This document shows positions 1 to 6,305 of a stretch of 7,712 nucleotides of DNA, in pieces. The position numbers were made by a program, and so were the translations under genes. Where the stretch lies: the NCBI GenBank assembly GCA_019347785.1, contig JAHWKQ010000105.1, positions 1 through 7,712 of the forward strand, in the 5' to 3' direction. Source of the DNA: Actinomycetota bacterium (GTDB lineage Bacteria > Actinomycetota > Nitriliruptoria > Euzebyales > Egibacteraceae). The notes beneath the pieces were generated by a model. The model was not told where the DNA came from, made no database searches, and saw only the letters and a program-made list of their open reading frames with translations. Within the stretch, counting starts at the first letter, position 1. Every line of letters starts with the position of its first letter.

Positions 1-1203
1 CAGGTTCCGCCCCGGGGCGCGCGCGATGACACCGAGCCCCGCCTCCCGCGCCTCCCACACCTTGGCCGCGTCGGCCGGGTTGTCGAACAGCTTCATGCGG
101 GGGACGTCGTCGGCGCCCCGCAGCCCCCGCATGAGGCCGCGGGCCCGCTCCTCGGCCTCCTCGTGGCTGTCCCCCCCGAACTCCACCAGCAGCAGGCCGC
201 CGCCCCCGGGAAGCACCGCCCGCTCCGGCACGCCCTTGCGCTCCATGTTCTCGATGATGAAGTCGTCGAAGGCCTCCAGGCCGATCGGGGAGTGGCCCAG
301 CACCAGGGGGACGGCGTCCGCGGCCCGGTACACGTCGGGGTAGCTCAGCACCAGCAGGCTGCGGGCGGGTGGGCTGTGCACCAGCCGGCAGGTCGCCTCC
401 AGCACGGTGACGCATGTGCCCTCCGTGCCCACCAGCGCCCGGGCGAGGTTGAAGCCGCGCTCGGGCAGCAGCTCATCGAGGTTGTAGCCCGACACCCGCC
501 GGGGGATGTCCGGGTAGCGCTCGCGGATCGCGTCGGCGTGGCGGTCGCGCAGCCGCCGCAGCCGGCGGTGGATGTCCCCGCGACGGCCACCCATGGCGAC
601 GATGCGGTCCAGCTCGTCGTCGTCGGTCGGGCCCACGGTCAGGCGCGTGCCGTCGTAGCACAGCACGTCGAGGGACTCGACGTTGTCGACGGTGCGCCCG
701 GCCATGAGCGAGTGGACGCCGCAGGAGTTGTTGCCGATCATCCCGCCCAGCGTGCAGCGGTTGTGGGTGGCGGGGTCGGGCCCGAACGTCAGGCCGTGCT
801 CCTCGGCGGCGTCGCGCAGCTCGTCGCAGACGACGCCGGGCTGGACGCGCGCGACTCGGCGGTCGGGGTCCAGCTCGACCACCCGGCGCATGTGCTTGCT
901 GAAGTCCACGACGACGGCGACGTTCGTCGTCTGGCCCGACAGGCTCGTGCCCCCGCCCCGCGACAGCAGGGGCGCCCCGAAGCCCCGGCAGGCCGCGACC
1001 GTGGCGATGACGTCGTCGGTGTCGAGCGGCACGACGACGCCGATGGGCACCTGGCGGTAGTTCGAGGAGTCCGTCGAGTAGGCCCCGCGGCTGCCGGCGT
1101 CGAAACGGACCTCCCCGCGCACGTCGGCCCGCAGCCGCCGCGCCAGCCCCTCCACGTCCATGTCGGGCGCCCGTCCGGTCGCGGCCGTCGCCGTGTGCCC
1201 CAT
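1..1203 (-). CDS. FAD-linked oxidase, glycolate oxidase / D-2-hydroxyacid dehydrogenase type (N-terminal part; runs off the left edge)
   Basis: The 401 codons visible here run from ATG at 1203 without a stop to base 1, so the C-terminus lies outside the window. The protein has the PCMH-type FAD-binding fold. The diphosphate loop lies around residues 79-94 (LSRGGGTSLSGQ), the second FAD segment at 141-162 (GPDPATHNRCTLGGMIGNNS then CG), and VGTEGTCVTVLEA at 258-270. These resemble GlcD and especially the long YdiJ-like proteins (about 950-1000 residues), in which a C-terminal iron-sulfur domain follows the FAD domain. Whether such a domain follows cannot be seen. Family members oxidise 2-hydroxyacids such as glycolate, D-lactate or D-2-hydroxyglutarate in the cytoplasm. 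The start is backed by GGGAGG (1208-1213) four bases upstream. ATG at 1161 is a less likely alternative. The gene follows the dehalogenase on the same strand after 154 bases. Family call is firm; substrate is unknown. Confidence 0.9.
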   Translation of the reverse strand, partial: MGHTATAATGRAPDMDVEGLARRLRADVRGEVRFDAGSRGAYSTDSSNYRQVPIGVVVPLDTDDVIATVAACRGFGAPLLSRGGGTSLSGQTTNVAVVVDFSKHMRRVVELDPDRRVARVQPGVVCDELRDAAEEHGLTFGPDPATHNRCTLGGMIGNNSCGVHSLMAGRTVDNVESLDVLCYDGTRLTVGPTDDDELDRIVAMGGRRGDIHRRLRRLRDRHADAIRERYPDIPRRVSGYNLDELLPERGFNLARALVGTEGTCVTVLEATCRLVHSPPARSLLVLSYPDVYRAADAVPLVLGHSPIGLEAFDDFIIENMERKGVPERAVLPGGGGLLLVEFGGDSHEEAEERARGLMRGLRGADDVPRMKLFDNPADAAKVWEAREAGLGVIARAPGRNL

Positions 1204-1207
1204 CCCG

Positions 1208-1213
1208 CCTCCC
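1208..1213 (-). promoter_or_regulatory. Ribosome binding site of the FAD-linked oxidase
   Basis: On the minus strand GGGAGG lies four bases before the ATG at 1203. It supports that start over the in-frame ATG at 1161. Confidence 0.6.
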
Positions 1214-1218
1214 GATCA

Positions 1219-1234
1219 GCCGGCTCCAGCCGGC
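1219..1234. repeat. Short perfect inverted repeat in the leader of the FAD-linked oxidase
   Basis: GCCGGC, a TCCA spacer and GCCGGC form a perfect six-base-pair hairpin with a four-base loop, a few bases upstream of the ribosome binding site. It could form in the mRNA leader. In such GC-rich DNA it may also be chance, and no function can be assigned. Confidence 0.35.
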
Positions 1235-1239
1235 CGGAC

Positions 1240-1268
1240 ATCCTAAGCGCCCCGTGGGGGGTTGGCAC
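1240..1268 (-). promoter_or_regulatory. Candidate promoter for the FAD-linked oxidase
   Basis: On the minus strand TAGGAT (1245-1240) fits an actinobacterial TANNNT -10 box. Seventeen bases upstream lies GTGCCA (1268-1263), which matches four of six positions of the TTGACA -35 consensus. It sits in the 154-base gap between the dehalogenase and the oxidase, about 37 bases before the start codon. The match is modest and unverified. It would allow the oxidase to be transcribed separately from the upstream operon. Confidence 0.3.
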
Positions 1269-1327
1269 CACCGTGGGCGTGGATGGTCGCCCCCTGGACG
1301 AGCCTGCGGCAGACGAGACCATTGAGC

Positions 1328-1362
1328 GATGACCGCGGTGCGCTCGGGGGCGCGCGGTCATC
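1328..1362. terminator. Ten-base-pair inverted repeat at the dehalogenase stop codon, possible terminator or attenuator
   Basis: GATGACCGCG (1328-1337) and CGCGGTCATC (1353-1362) are perfect inverted copies separated by 15 bases. The right arm contains the stop codon of the dehalogenase, so the hairpin would form exactly at the end of that gene. No run of T follows on the minus strand, so it is not a classical intrinsic terminator. Actinobacteria often use hairpins without a U tract, and the location at a gene end with a promoter-like site beyond it fits a transcript boundary. A protein-binding palindrome is the alternative. Confidence 0.45.
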
Positions 1363-2254
1363 CGCACAGGAACCGGCGCAGGCTGTCGCAGGTGCCCGCG
1401 GGATCCTCCTCCGGCACGTAGTGGCCGCACGGCAGCCCGTGGCCGGTCACGTCGGCGGCCCGCTCCCGCCAGGCGGCCACGACGTCGTAGTGGCGCCCGA
1501 CGAAGCCGCCGTCTCCCCACAGCGCGAGCACCGGGCAGCGGACCCGTGCGTCCATGTCGCCCTCGTCGTCCTCGAGGTCGACGGAGACGGCGGCGCGGTA
1601 GTCCTCGCAGCCGGCGTGGACCGTGGCGGGGTCCCGGAAGCAGCGCAGGTACTCGGCGAGGGCGGCGGGGTGGAAGCGGCGCTCGCCGCCGTCGTGGGCG
1701 CCGAGCTTGCGCCGCACCCAGTAGTCGGGGTCGGCGCCGATGAGCCGCTCGGGAAGGTCGTAGGGCTGGGACAGGAAGAACCAGTGGTGGTAGGCGAGCG
1801 CGAACTCCATGTCCGCGGTGTGCAGCATCATGCGGGTCGGCGCGATGTCGATGACGGCCAGCCGGGCGACACGGTCCGGATGGTCCAGCGCGAGACGGTG
1901 CCCCACCCGGCCGCCCCGGTCGTGTCCGACCACGCTGAAGCGGCCGAATCCCAGCCGGGCCATCACCTCGACCTGGTCCCGGGCGGTCGCGCGCTTGGAG
2001 TAGGTCCGGTGCCGGGGATCGCCGGCGGGCTTGGAGCTGTCGCCGTAGCCGCGCAGGTCGGTCAGCACGACGGTGAAGTCCTCGGCCAGGCGGGGGGCGA
2101 CGGCGTGCCACATGACCTGTGTCTGGGGGTAGCCGTGCAGCAGCAGCACCGGCGGGCCGGCGCCGCCGGTGCGGACCGCGATGGTGGCCTCGCCGGTGTC
2201 GACCCGCGTGCGTTCGAAGCCGTCGAGCAGGCCGGAGGCCGCCGGCGCGGTCAC
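1358..2254 (-). CDS. Haloacetate (fluoroacetate) dehalogenase-type alpha/beta hydrolase
   Basis: This 298-residue alpha/beta hydrolase is predicted to hydrolyse haloacetates to glycolate plus halide in the cytoplasm (EC 3.8.1.3 type). Numbering from GTG 2254: oxyanion region LLLHGYPQT 37-45, nucleophile Asp112 in GHDRGG, acid Asp136 (VIDIAP), base His278 (CGHYVPEE). Arg113 and Arg116 match the carboxylate-binding arginines. His157-Trp158 and Tyr219 match the halide pocket that defines fluoroacetate dehalogenases such as Rhodopseudomonas RPA1163 (Asp110, Arg111, Arg114, Asp134, His155, Trp156, Tyr219, His280). Spacing is nearly identical, and WGDGGFVGRHYD (246-257) is also typical. An open frame extends to 2440, but that part overlaps the molybdoenzyme gene and lacks family similarity. 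GTG 2254 lies 7 bases after that gene's stop and gives the usual length. No clear ribosome binding site is visible, so translation is probably coupled. An epoxide hydrolase is less likely, because the two conserved lid tyrosines are replaced by the dehalogenase set. Confidence 0.88.
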   Translation of the reverse strand: MTAPAASGLLDGFERTRVDTGEATIAVRTGGAGPPVLLLHGYPQTQVMWHAVAPRLAEDFTVVLTDLRGYGDSSKPAGDPRHRTYSKRATARDQVEVMARLGFGRFSVVGHDRGGRVGHRLALDHPDRVARLAVIDIAPTRMMLHTADMEFALAYHHWFFLSQPYDLPERLIGADPDYWVRRKLGAHDGGERRFHPAALAEYLRCFRDPATVHAGCEDYRAAVSVDLEDDEGDMDARVRCPVLALWGDGGFVGRHYDVVAAWRERAADVTGHGLPCGHYVPEEDPAGTCDSLRRFLCG

Positions 2255-2261
2255 CGTGCGC

Positions 2262-3377
2262 TCAACGGCGAGGGGGGTCCACCCGCACGGGCAGACGCTG
2301 GACCATGTTGTTCGCCATGCCCTCGACGTTCCACGGCTGGTCGACCGGCTGCGTGTTGCCGTCGGCGTCGCTCGCCCGGCAGCACAGCACGTGATCGCCG
2401 GGGACGGCCGTCCACCGGTACGACCAGGGCGCCCACGCATGGCGGCCCAGGGGCTGTCCCAGCTCGGCCGGGCGCCACGTCGCGCCTGCGTCGGTACTGA
2501 CCTCGACCTGGGTCACCGGCGCCGTGCCCGACCAGGCCCGACCCTCCAGGAGGCACTCGCCGGCCGTGAGCACGCGCCGGCGGGTGAGGAAGTCGGGAAT
2601 CCCCGGGGGGACCATGAGGGCGCGCACCCGGATCCGGGTGACGGGGTCGCCGGGCTCCTCCTTGGACTGGCGCAGCCGGTAGCTGTCGACCTGCTGGTAG
2701 CCGGTGAACGGCTCGGCGACGACGGTGACCGCGCGCAGCCACTTGACGTGGGTCATCCCGTACCAGCCCGGCACCAGCAGGCGCAGGGGGTAGCCGTGCT
2801 GGGGCGGCAGCGGCTGGCCGTTCACGGCGTAGGCCAGCAGCACGTCGTCCCGCCTGGCCTCGTCGACGGTCAGGCTGCGCTCGTAATGGTGCTCGACGTC
2901 CCCCTGCACGCCCCGGTCGTGGCCGGTGAAGACCACCTCGACCGCGTCGTCCAGCACACCGGCCTCGTCGAGGATGGGTGCCAGCGGTGTACCGGTCCAC
3001 TCGGCGGTGCCGACGGCCTCGTGCAGCCACGGCTGGCTGATGGGCCGCGGGTCAAGGCGGGCCCGGCCGTTCCCGGCGCACTCCATCGTCACCGGCAGGG
3101 TGACCGCCGGCCGCGACCACACCTGCTCGAGCGTCAGCTCCAGGCTCCGGCGCACCCGCCCGCGCACGGACAGCGCCCACGCCGTCTCGTCCAGGTGCGG
3201 GATGTCGAAGTGGATCAGCAGATAATGCAGGCCGACCGGCGTGAGGTCGTAGCGCAGCCCCTCAAGGGGCATCCCGTGGTTGCGCGCGGCGAGCGCCAGC
3301 TCCTCCATGCTGACCGCGCCGGCGGGCGCGACGCCCTCCGGCAGCCCGGTCCGGTCCGGTTGCGTCTCCGTCGCCAT
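2262..3377 (-). CDS. Sulfite oxidase-family molybdopterin-dependent oxidoreductase, cytoplasmic, heme-free
   Basis: This 371-residue molybdoenzyme has the oxidoreductase molybdopterin-binding domain at about 45-225 and the Mo-co dimerisation domain at about 245-368. The molybdenum-ligating cysteine is Cys100 in TMECAGNGR. Arg105 and Arg32 (in RNHGMP) align with the substrate-binding arginines of sulfite oxidases. QHGYPLRLLVPGWYG (193-207) with VKWL (211-214) is the cofactor-binding stretch, and QPWNVEGMANNMVQR (347-361) is the typical end of the family. There is no signal peptide, no twin-arginine motif and no cytochrome b5 domain, so it should act in the cytoplasm with an unidentified electron acceptor. 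The family oxidises sulfite to sulfate; a different substrate is possible for this heme-free group. ATG 3377 is chosen because GGAGG lies six bases upstream. The gene lies 61 bases after lutC and 7 bases before the dehalogenase, which implies co-transcription. Confidence 0.88.
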   Translation of the reverse strand: MATETQPDRTGLPEGVAPAGAVSMEELALAARNHGMPLEGLRYDLTPVGLHYLLIHFDIPHLDETAWALSVRGRVRRSLELTLEQVWSRPAVTLPVTMECAGNGRARLDPRPISQPWLHEAVGTAEWTGTPLAPILDEAGVLDDAVEVVFTGHDRGVQGDVEHHYERSLTVDEARRDDVLLAYAVNGQPLPPQHGYPLRLLVPGWYGMTHVKWLRAVTVVAEPFTGYQQVDSYRLRQSKEEPGDPVTRIRVRALMVPPGIPDFLTRRRVLTAGECLLEGRAWSGTAPVTQVEVSTDAGATWRPAELGQPLGRHAWAPWSYRWTAVPGDHVLCCRASDADGNTQPVDQPWNVEGMANNMVQRLPVRVDPPRR

Positions 3378-3383
3378 GGCCAG

Positions 3384-3388
3384 CCTCC
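3384..3388 (-). promoter_or_regulatory. Ribosome binding site of the sulfite oxidase-family gene
   Basis: GGAGG on the minus strand, six bases before ATG 3377, fixes the start; the open frame continues upstream to 3491 within lutC. The GGAGGC containing it can pair with GCCTCC on the minus strand (3423-3418), 29 bases upstream. That could partly hide the site, but the stem is only six base pairs. Confidence 0.65.
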
Positions 3389-3438
3389 GCCTCTGGGGGT
3401 GCCCGCAGTGTGCTCCGGGAGGCCGGTGACGCCAAGGG

Positions 3439-4071
3439 TCAGCCGACGAGCAGGACCTCCAGGGTGCGGGGCCCGTGCACGCCCTCGACACGGTCCAGCT
3501 CGATGTCGCTGGTGGCCGACGGCCCGGAGATCCACGTCAGCGGGCGGCCGGCCGCGACCGCGTCGGCCAGCGCGGCGACGGCCTCGGGCACCGACCCCAC
3601 GACACGGTCGGCGCCGACGACGCACAGGTGGTAGTCGGGCAGCAGCGAGATGACCCGCCGGCCCTGACCGGCGCCCGAGTCGAGCACGATCGTGCCGGTC
3701 TCGGCGATGCCCAGCGCGCAGCCGGTCAGCGCCCCGTCGAGCCCGTCCAGGGTCGCGTGGTCCAGCGGCGCCCCGACCCGGTCCGCCACCAGCTCGACAC
3801 CGTCGGGACGCCACTCGGCCGGCAGGTCGTGCGGGATGACGAGCCGCCGGGCGCCGCGGGCCGCGCACGCGGTGGCGACGGCCGCCGCCACCTGGTCGGC
3901 GTCGACGCGGAGGACGCGCGCCTCGTACTCCTCGACCCGCTCGGCGAAGCGGTCGATCAGCTCGCCGGGGGGCGCGTCATCGCGTGTGCGGTAGCCGCGC
4001 TCGACCGGCACGTCCTTCGGCGCCTCGTCGGGGGGGACGTCGCGCAGCGCCGCGCGAACCCGCGCCAGCAC
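3439..4071 (-). CDS. lutC: LutC-type LUD-domain protein of a 2-hydroxyacid (lactate/glycolate) oxidation complex
   Basis: This protein of about 210 residues belongs to the LUD (LutC/YkgG) family, the small subunit of the LutABC complex that oxidises L-lactate in Bacillus. Numbering from GTG 4071: ALGIAETGTIVLDSG (119-133), LLPDYHLCVV (143-152) and ISGPSATSDIEL (181-192) with VEGVHGPRTLEVLLV (195-209) are the family hallmarks. The start is uncertain. GTG 4071 has GAGG six bases upstream. CTG 4095 would overlap the lutB stop in a CTGA arrangement, and the resulting N-terminus (MTAGARREVLARVRAAL) looks more like a normal LutC beginning. GTG 4119 would overlap lutB by 28 bases. The gene follows lutB directly and is surely co-transcribed. 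Function within the complex is known only by association; the substrate may be lactate, glycolate or a related acid. Confidence 0.9.
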   Translation of the reverse strand: MLARVRAALRDVPPDEAPKDVPVERGYRTRDDAPPGELIDRFAERVEEYEARVLRVDADQVAAAVATACAARGARRLVIPHDLPAEWRPDGVELVADRVGAPLDHATLDGLDGALTGCALGIAETGTIVLDSGAGQGRRVISLLPDYHLCVVGADRVVGSVPEAVAALADAVAAGRPLTWISGPSATSDIELDRVEGVHGPRTLEVLLVG

Positions 4072-4091
4072 CTCCCGCCTCGCGCCGGCCG

Positions 4092-5522
4092 TCAGCGCGC
4101 ACCCCCGCGGGCGGCCCACCACTGGCGGAAGCTCTGCCTGGCCACGGTGGGGGCGTCGCGGCCCTCGGTCCAGGCCGCCAGCGGCCCCGGCAGCCGGCGG
4201 ATGCGCCCATGGCGGCTGATGGTCACCGAGCCGGCTCGGGCGGCTCGCTGCGCGGCCTCGTAGCGCCGCCGGTCGGCGAACACCCAGCCCAGCGCGCGCA
4301 TCGACAGGGCCTCCGGGCCGGGGACGGGCCGCGTGCCCGCGGCATGCTCCACGACGCGCGCGCGCAGGTGGACGAGAACCTCGGGGATGTCGATCTTGAC
4401 GGGGCAGACCTCGTAGCAGGCCCCGCACAGGGTGGAGGCGAACGGCAGCGATCCCGCCCGGTCGATGCCCTGAAGCTGGGGGGTGAGGATCGCGCCGATG
4501 GGCCCCGGGTAGACCGAGCGGTACGCGTGACCGCCGGTGCGCTCGTAGACCGGGCAGACGTTCAGGCACGCCGAGCAGCGGATGCAGTTGAGCGTCTGGC
4601 GGCCGATGCGGTCGGCCAGCACGTCGGTGCGGCCATTGTCGAGCAGCACCAGGTGGAACTCCTGCGGCCCGTCGCCGTCGGCGACCCCGGTCCAGAACGA
4701 CGTGTACGGGTTCATGCGCTCGCCCGTCGAGCTGCGCGGCAGCAGCTGCAGGAACACCTCCAGGTCGCGCCAGGTGGGCACGACCTTCTCGATGCCCATG
4801 ACGCTGACGAGCACGTCCGGCAGCGTCACGCACATCCGCCCGTTGCCCTCTGACTCGACGACGCACACCGTGCCGCTGTCGGCGAGGGCGAAGTTGACCC
4901 CGCTGACGCCGACCCTGGCCGACAGGAACTTGCGCCGCAGGTGGGCGCGGGCGGCGCCGGCAAGCTCGGTGGGCTCGTCGGTCAGCTCGTCGACGTCGAG
5001 GGTGCGCAGGAAGAGCTCGCGGATCTCCGCCCGGCTCTTGTGGATCGCCGGCACCAGGATGTGCGACGACGCGTCCCGGCCGAGTTGCACGATCAGCTCG
5101 GCCAGGTCGGTCTCCCACGCCGACACGCCGGCAGCCGCGAGCGCCTCGTTCAGCCCGGTCTCGTCGGTGGTCAGCGACTTGACCTTGACGACCTCGCGCT
5201 CGCCGTGGCCGGTGACGATCTCGGCGACGATGCGGTTGGCCTCGGCCGCGTCACGGGCCCAGTGAACGTGGCCGCCGGCTTGCGTGACCGACTCCTCGAG
5301 CTGCTCCAGGTAGTCGTCGAGGTGGCGCAGGACCCGCTCCTTGAGCGCCCGCCCCGCCTCTCTGAGCGCCTCCCAGTCGTCCAGCTCGCCCACGACCTGC
5401 GCCCGCTTGGCGCGGATCGTCGTGGTGGCCTTGCCCAGGTTGCGGCGCAGCTGGGCGTCGGCCAGGGCCGTGCGGGCGGCCACAGGGAACGGCTCCGGAC
5501 GGAACCCGACCTCGGCGCTCAT
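4092..5522 (-). CDS. lutB: LutB-type iron-sulfur protein of a 2-hydroxyacid oxidation complex
   Basis: This 476-residue protein has the full LutB layout. A LUD-like domain spans about 65-300, with KVKSLTTDETGLNEAL at 113-128 and GVNFALADSGTV at 208-219. A ferredoxin-like part follows, with one Cys motif at 313, 316, 319 and 323 (CIRCSACLNVCP) and a second at 366, 369 and 373 (CGACYEVCP), for two [4Fe-4S] clusters. The C-terminal tail has the usual LutB form, ending with RQWWAARG. It should pass electrons from 2-hydroxyacid oxidation towards the respiratory chain, together with LutA and LutC, in the cytoplasm or at the membrane surface. The start ATG 5522 is supported by GAGGAG overlapping the lutA stop, and only 7 bases separate the genes. 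Length is normal and no key cysteine is missing. Confidence 0.95.
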   Translation of the reverse strand: MSAEVGFRPEPFPVAARTALADAQLRRNLGKATTTIRAKRAQVVGELDDWEALREAGRALKERVLRHLDDYLEQLEESVTQAGGHVHWARDAAEANRIVAEIVTGHGEREVVKVKSLTTDETGLNEALAAAGVSAWETDLAELIVQLGRDASSHILVPAIHKSRAEIRELFLRTLDVDELTDEPTELAGAARAHLRRKFLSARVGVSGVNFALADSGTVCVVESEGNGRMCVTLPDVLVSVMGIEKVVPTWRDLEVFLQLLPRSSTGERMNPYTSFWTGVADGDGPQEFHLVLLDNGRTDVLADRIGRQTLNCIRCSACLNVCPVYERTGGHAYRSVYPGPIGAILTPQLQGIDRAGSLPFASTLCGACYEVCPVKIDIPEVLVHLRARVVEHAAGTRPVPGPEALSMRALGWVFADRRRYEAAQRAARAGSVTISRHGRIRRLPGPLAAWTEGRDAPTVARQSFRQWWAARGGAR

Positions 5523-5525
5523 CGT

Positions 5526-5531
5526 CTCCTC
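5526..5531 (-). promoter_or_regulatory. Ribosome binding site of lutB, overlapping the lutA stop
   Basis: GAGGAG on the minus strand overlaps the TGA of lutA (5532-5530) and ends three bases before the lutB ATG. This layout suggests translational coupling of the two subunits. Confidence 0.6.
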
Positions 5532-6261
5532 AGCTCTCGGTGGCGGCGAGGATCTCGGCCAGGTGCGCGGTGCGCACGCCGGTGCGCTGGCGGCTCAGCG
5601 CCCCGCCGATGTGCATCAGGCAGGAGTTGTCCCCGGCGGTCAGCACCTCGGCGCGCGTGTCGAGCACGTGCCGCAGCTTGTCGGACAGTATGGCCGTCGA
5701 GGTGTCGGCGTTCTTCAGCGCGAAGGTGCCCCCGAAGCCGCAGCACTCGCTGGCGGCGGGCAGCTCGACGAGGTCGATGCCCCGCACCGCCCGCAGCAGG
5801 CGCAGGGGCTTGTCGCCGACGTGCAGCGCTCGCAGCGAGTGGCACGTCGGGTGGTAGGTCACCCGGTGCGGGTAGTAGGCGCCGACGTCGACGACCCCGA
5901 GGGTGTCCACGAGCAGCTCGGACAGCTCCTGCACCCGGGGCGACAGCCGGGCCACCGCCTCGGCCAGGCCGGCGTCCCCGGCGACCTCGGCCATGCGCCC
6001 GTAGTGGTCGCGGACCATCCCCGCGCAGGAGCCTGACGGGGTCACGACCGCCTCGCTGTCGGCGAAGGTGTCCACGAAGCGGCGGACCAGCGGCACGACC
6101 TCCCGCTGGTAGCCGGTGTTGAAGTGCATCTGACCGCAGCAGGTCTGCTCCAGGGGGAAGTCGACCGTGTGGCCCAGGCGCTCCAGCAGCGTGACGACCG
6201 CCCTGCCCGTGTCGGGGAACAGCGTGTCGTTGAAGCAGGTGATGAACAGCGAGACGCGCAT
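5530..6261 (-). CDS. lutA: LutA-type CCG-domain iron-sulfur protein of a 2-hydroxyacid oxidation complex
   Basis: This 243-residue protein carries two cysteine-rich (CCG) domains of the kind found in LutA, GlcF and heterodisulfide reductase HdrB. The first has Cys9, Cys41-Cys42-Gly (QTCCGQMHFNTGY) and Cys79 (GSCAG). The second has Cys140 (HPTCHSLR), Cys173-Cys174-Gly (SECCGFGGTF) and Cys214 (DNSCLMHIGG). These cysteines bind iron-sulfur clusters and take part in electron transfer from lactate or similar 2-hydroxyacids. The open frame runs far upstream, to 7011, but family similarity begins exactly at MRVSLFITCFNDTLFP, and ATG 6261 has GGGGAGG just before it. The spacing is only one base, so GTG 6282 remains a weak alternative. 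It is the first gene of the lutABC set and lies 44 bases after the lipoprotein gene. Confidence 0.94.
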   Translation of the reverse strand: MRVSLFITCFNDTLFPDTGRAVVTLLERLGHTVDFPLEQTCCGQMHFNTGYQREVVPLVRRFVDTFADSEAVVTPSGSCAGMVRDHYGRMAEVAGDAGLAEAVARLSPRVQELSELLVDTLGVVDVGAYYPHRVTYHPTCHSLRALHVGDKPLRLLRAVRGIDLVELPAASECCGFGGTFALKNADTSTAILSDKLRHVLDTRAEVLTAGDNSCLMHIGGALSRQRTGVRTAHLAEILAATES

Positions 6262-6291
6262 GCCTCCCCAGTCGCCACGCACCGCCCGCGA

Positions 6292-6297
6292 AGCGTA
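6292..6297 (-). promoter_or_regulatory. Possible -10 box upstream of lutA
   Basis: TACGCT on the minus strand, in the 44-base gap between the lipoprotein and lutA, fits TANNNT and would give a leader of roughly 24 bases. No -35 match is seen 16-18 bases upstream. The same GCTACGCT octamer occurs before the lipoprotein gene. Weak evidence. Confidence 0.18.
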
Positions 6298-6305
6298 GCT
6301 CCGGT

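Noticed and set aside
163..1332. 389-residue open frame on the plus strand
   Set aside because: It lies antisense to the FAD-linked oxidase, has low-complexity Val/Ala/His/Gln-rich composition and no family motif. It is a GC-driven shadow.
789..2111. 440-residue open frame on the minus strand in another frame
   Set aside because: It crosses the gap and overlaps both the dehalogenase and the FAD oxidase out of frame; Arg/Pro/Ala-rich with no motif.
2255..2440. N-terminal extension of the dehalogenase to ATG 2440
   Set aside because: The extra 62 residues overlap the conserved C-terminus of the molybdoenzyme and look like an out-of-frame reading of it; the family length fits GTG 2254.
1262..2500. 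412-residue open frame on the plus strand
   Set aside because: Antisense to the dehalogenase, whose active site is intact; the translation shows no recognisable domain and its end is an Arg/Pro-rich run.
1919..2925. Shared GHDRG pentapeptide in the dehalogenase and the molybdoenzyme, as a sign of duplication or fusion
   Set aside because: The two proteins have different folds, and nothing around the pentapeptide matches. It is a coincidence.
2169..3653. 494-residue open frame on the plus strand
   Set aside because: Antisense to the molybdoenzyme and crossing three real genes; composition is typical of a mirror frame in high-GC DNA.
4941..6122. 393-residue open frame on the plus strand
   Set aside because: Antisense to lutB and lutA, both with complete cysteine motifs; the translation is low complexity.
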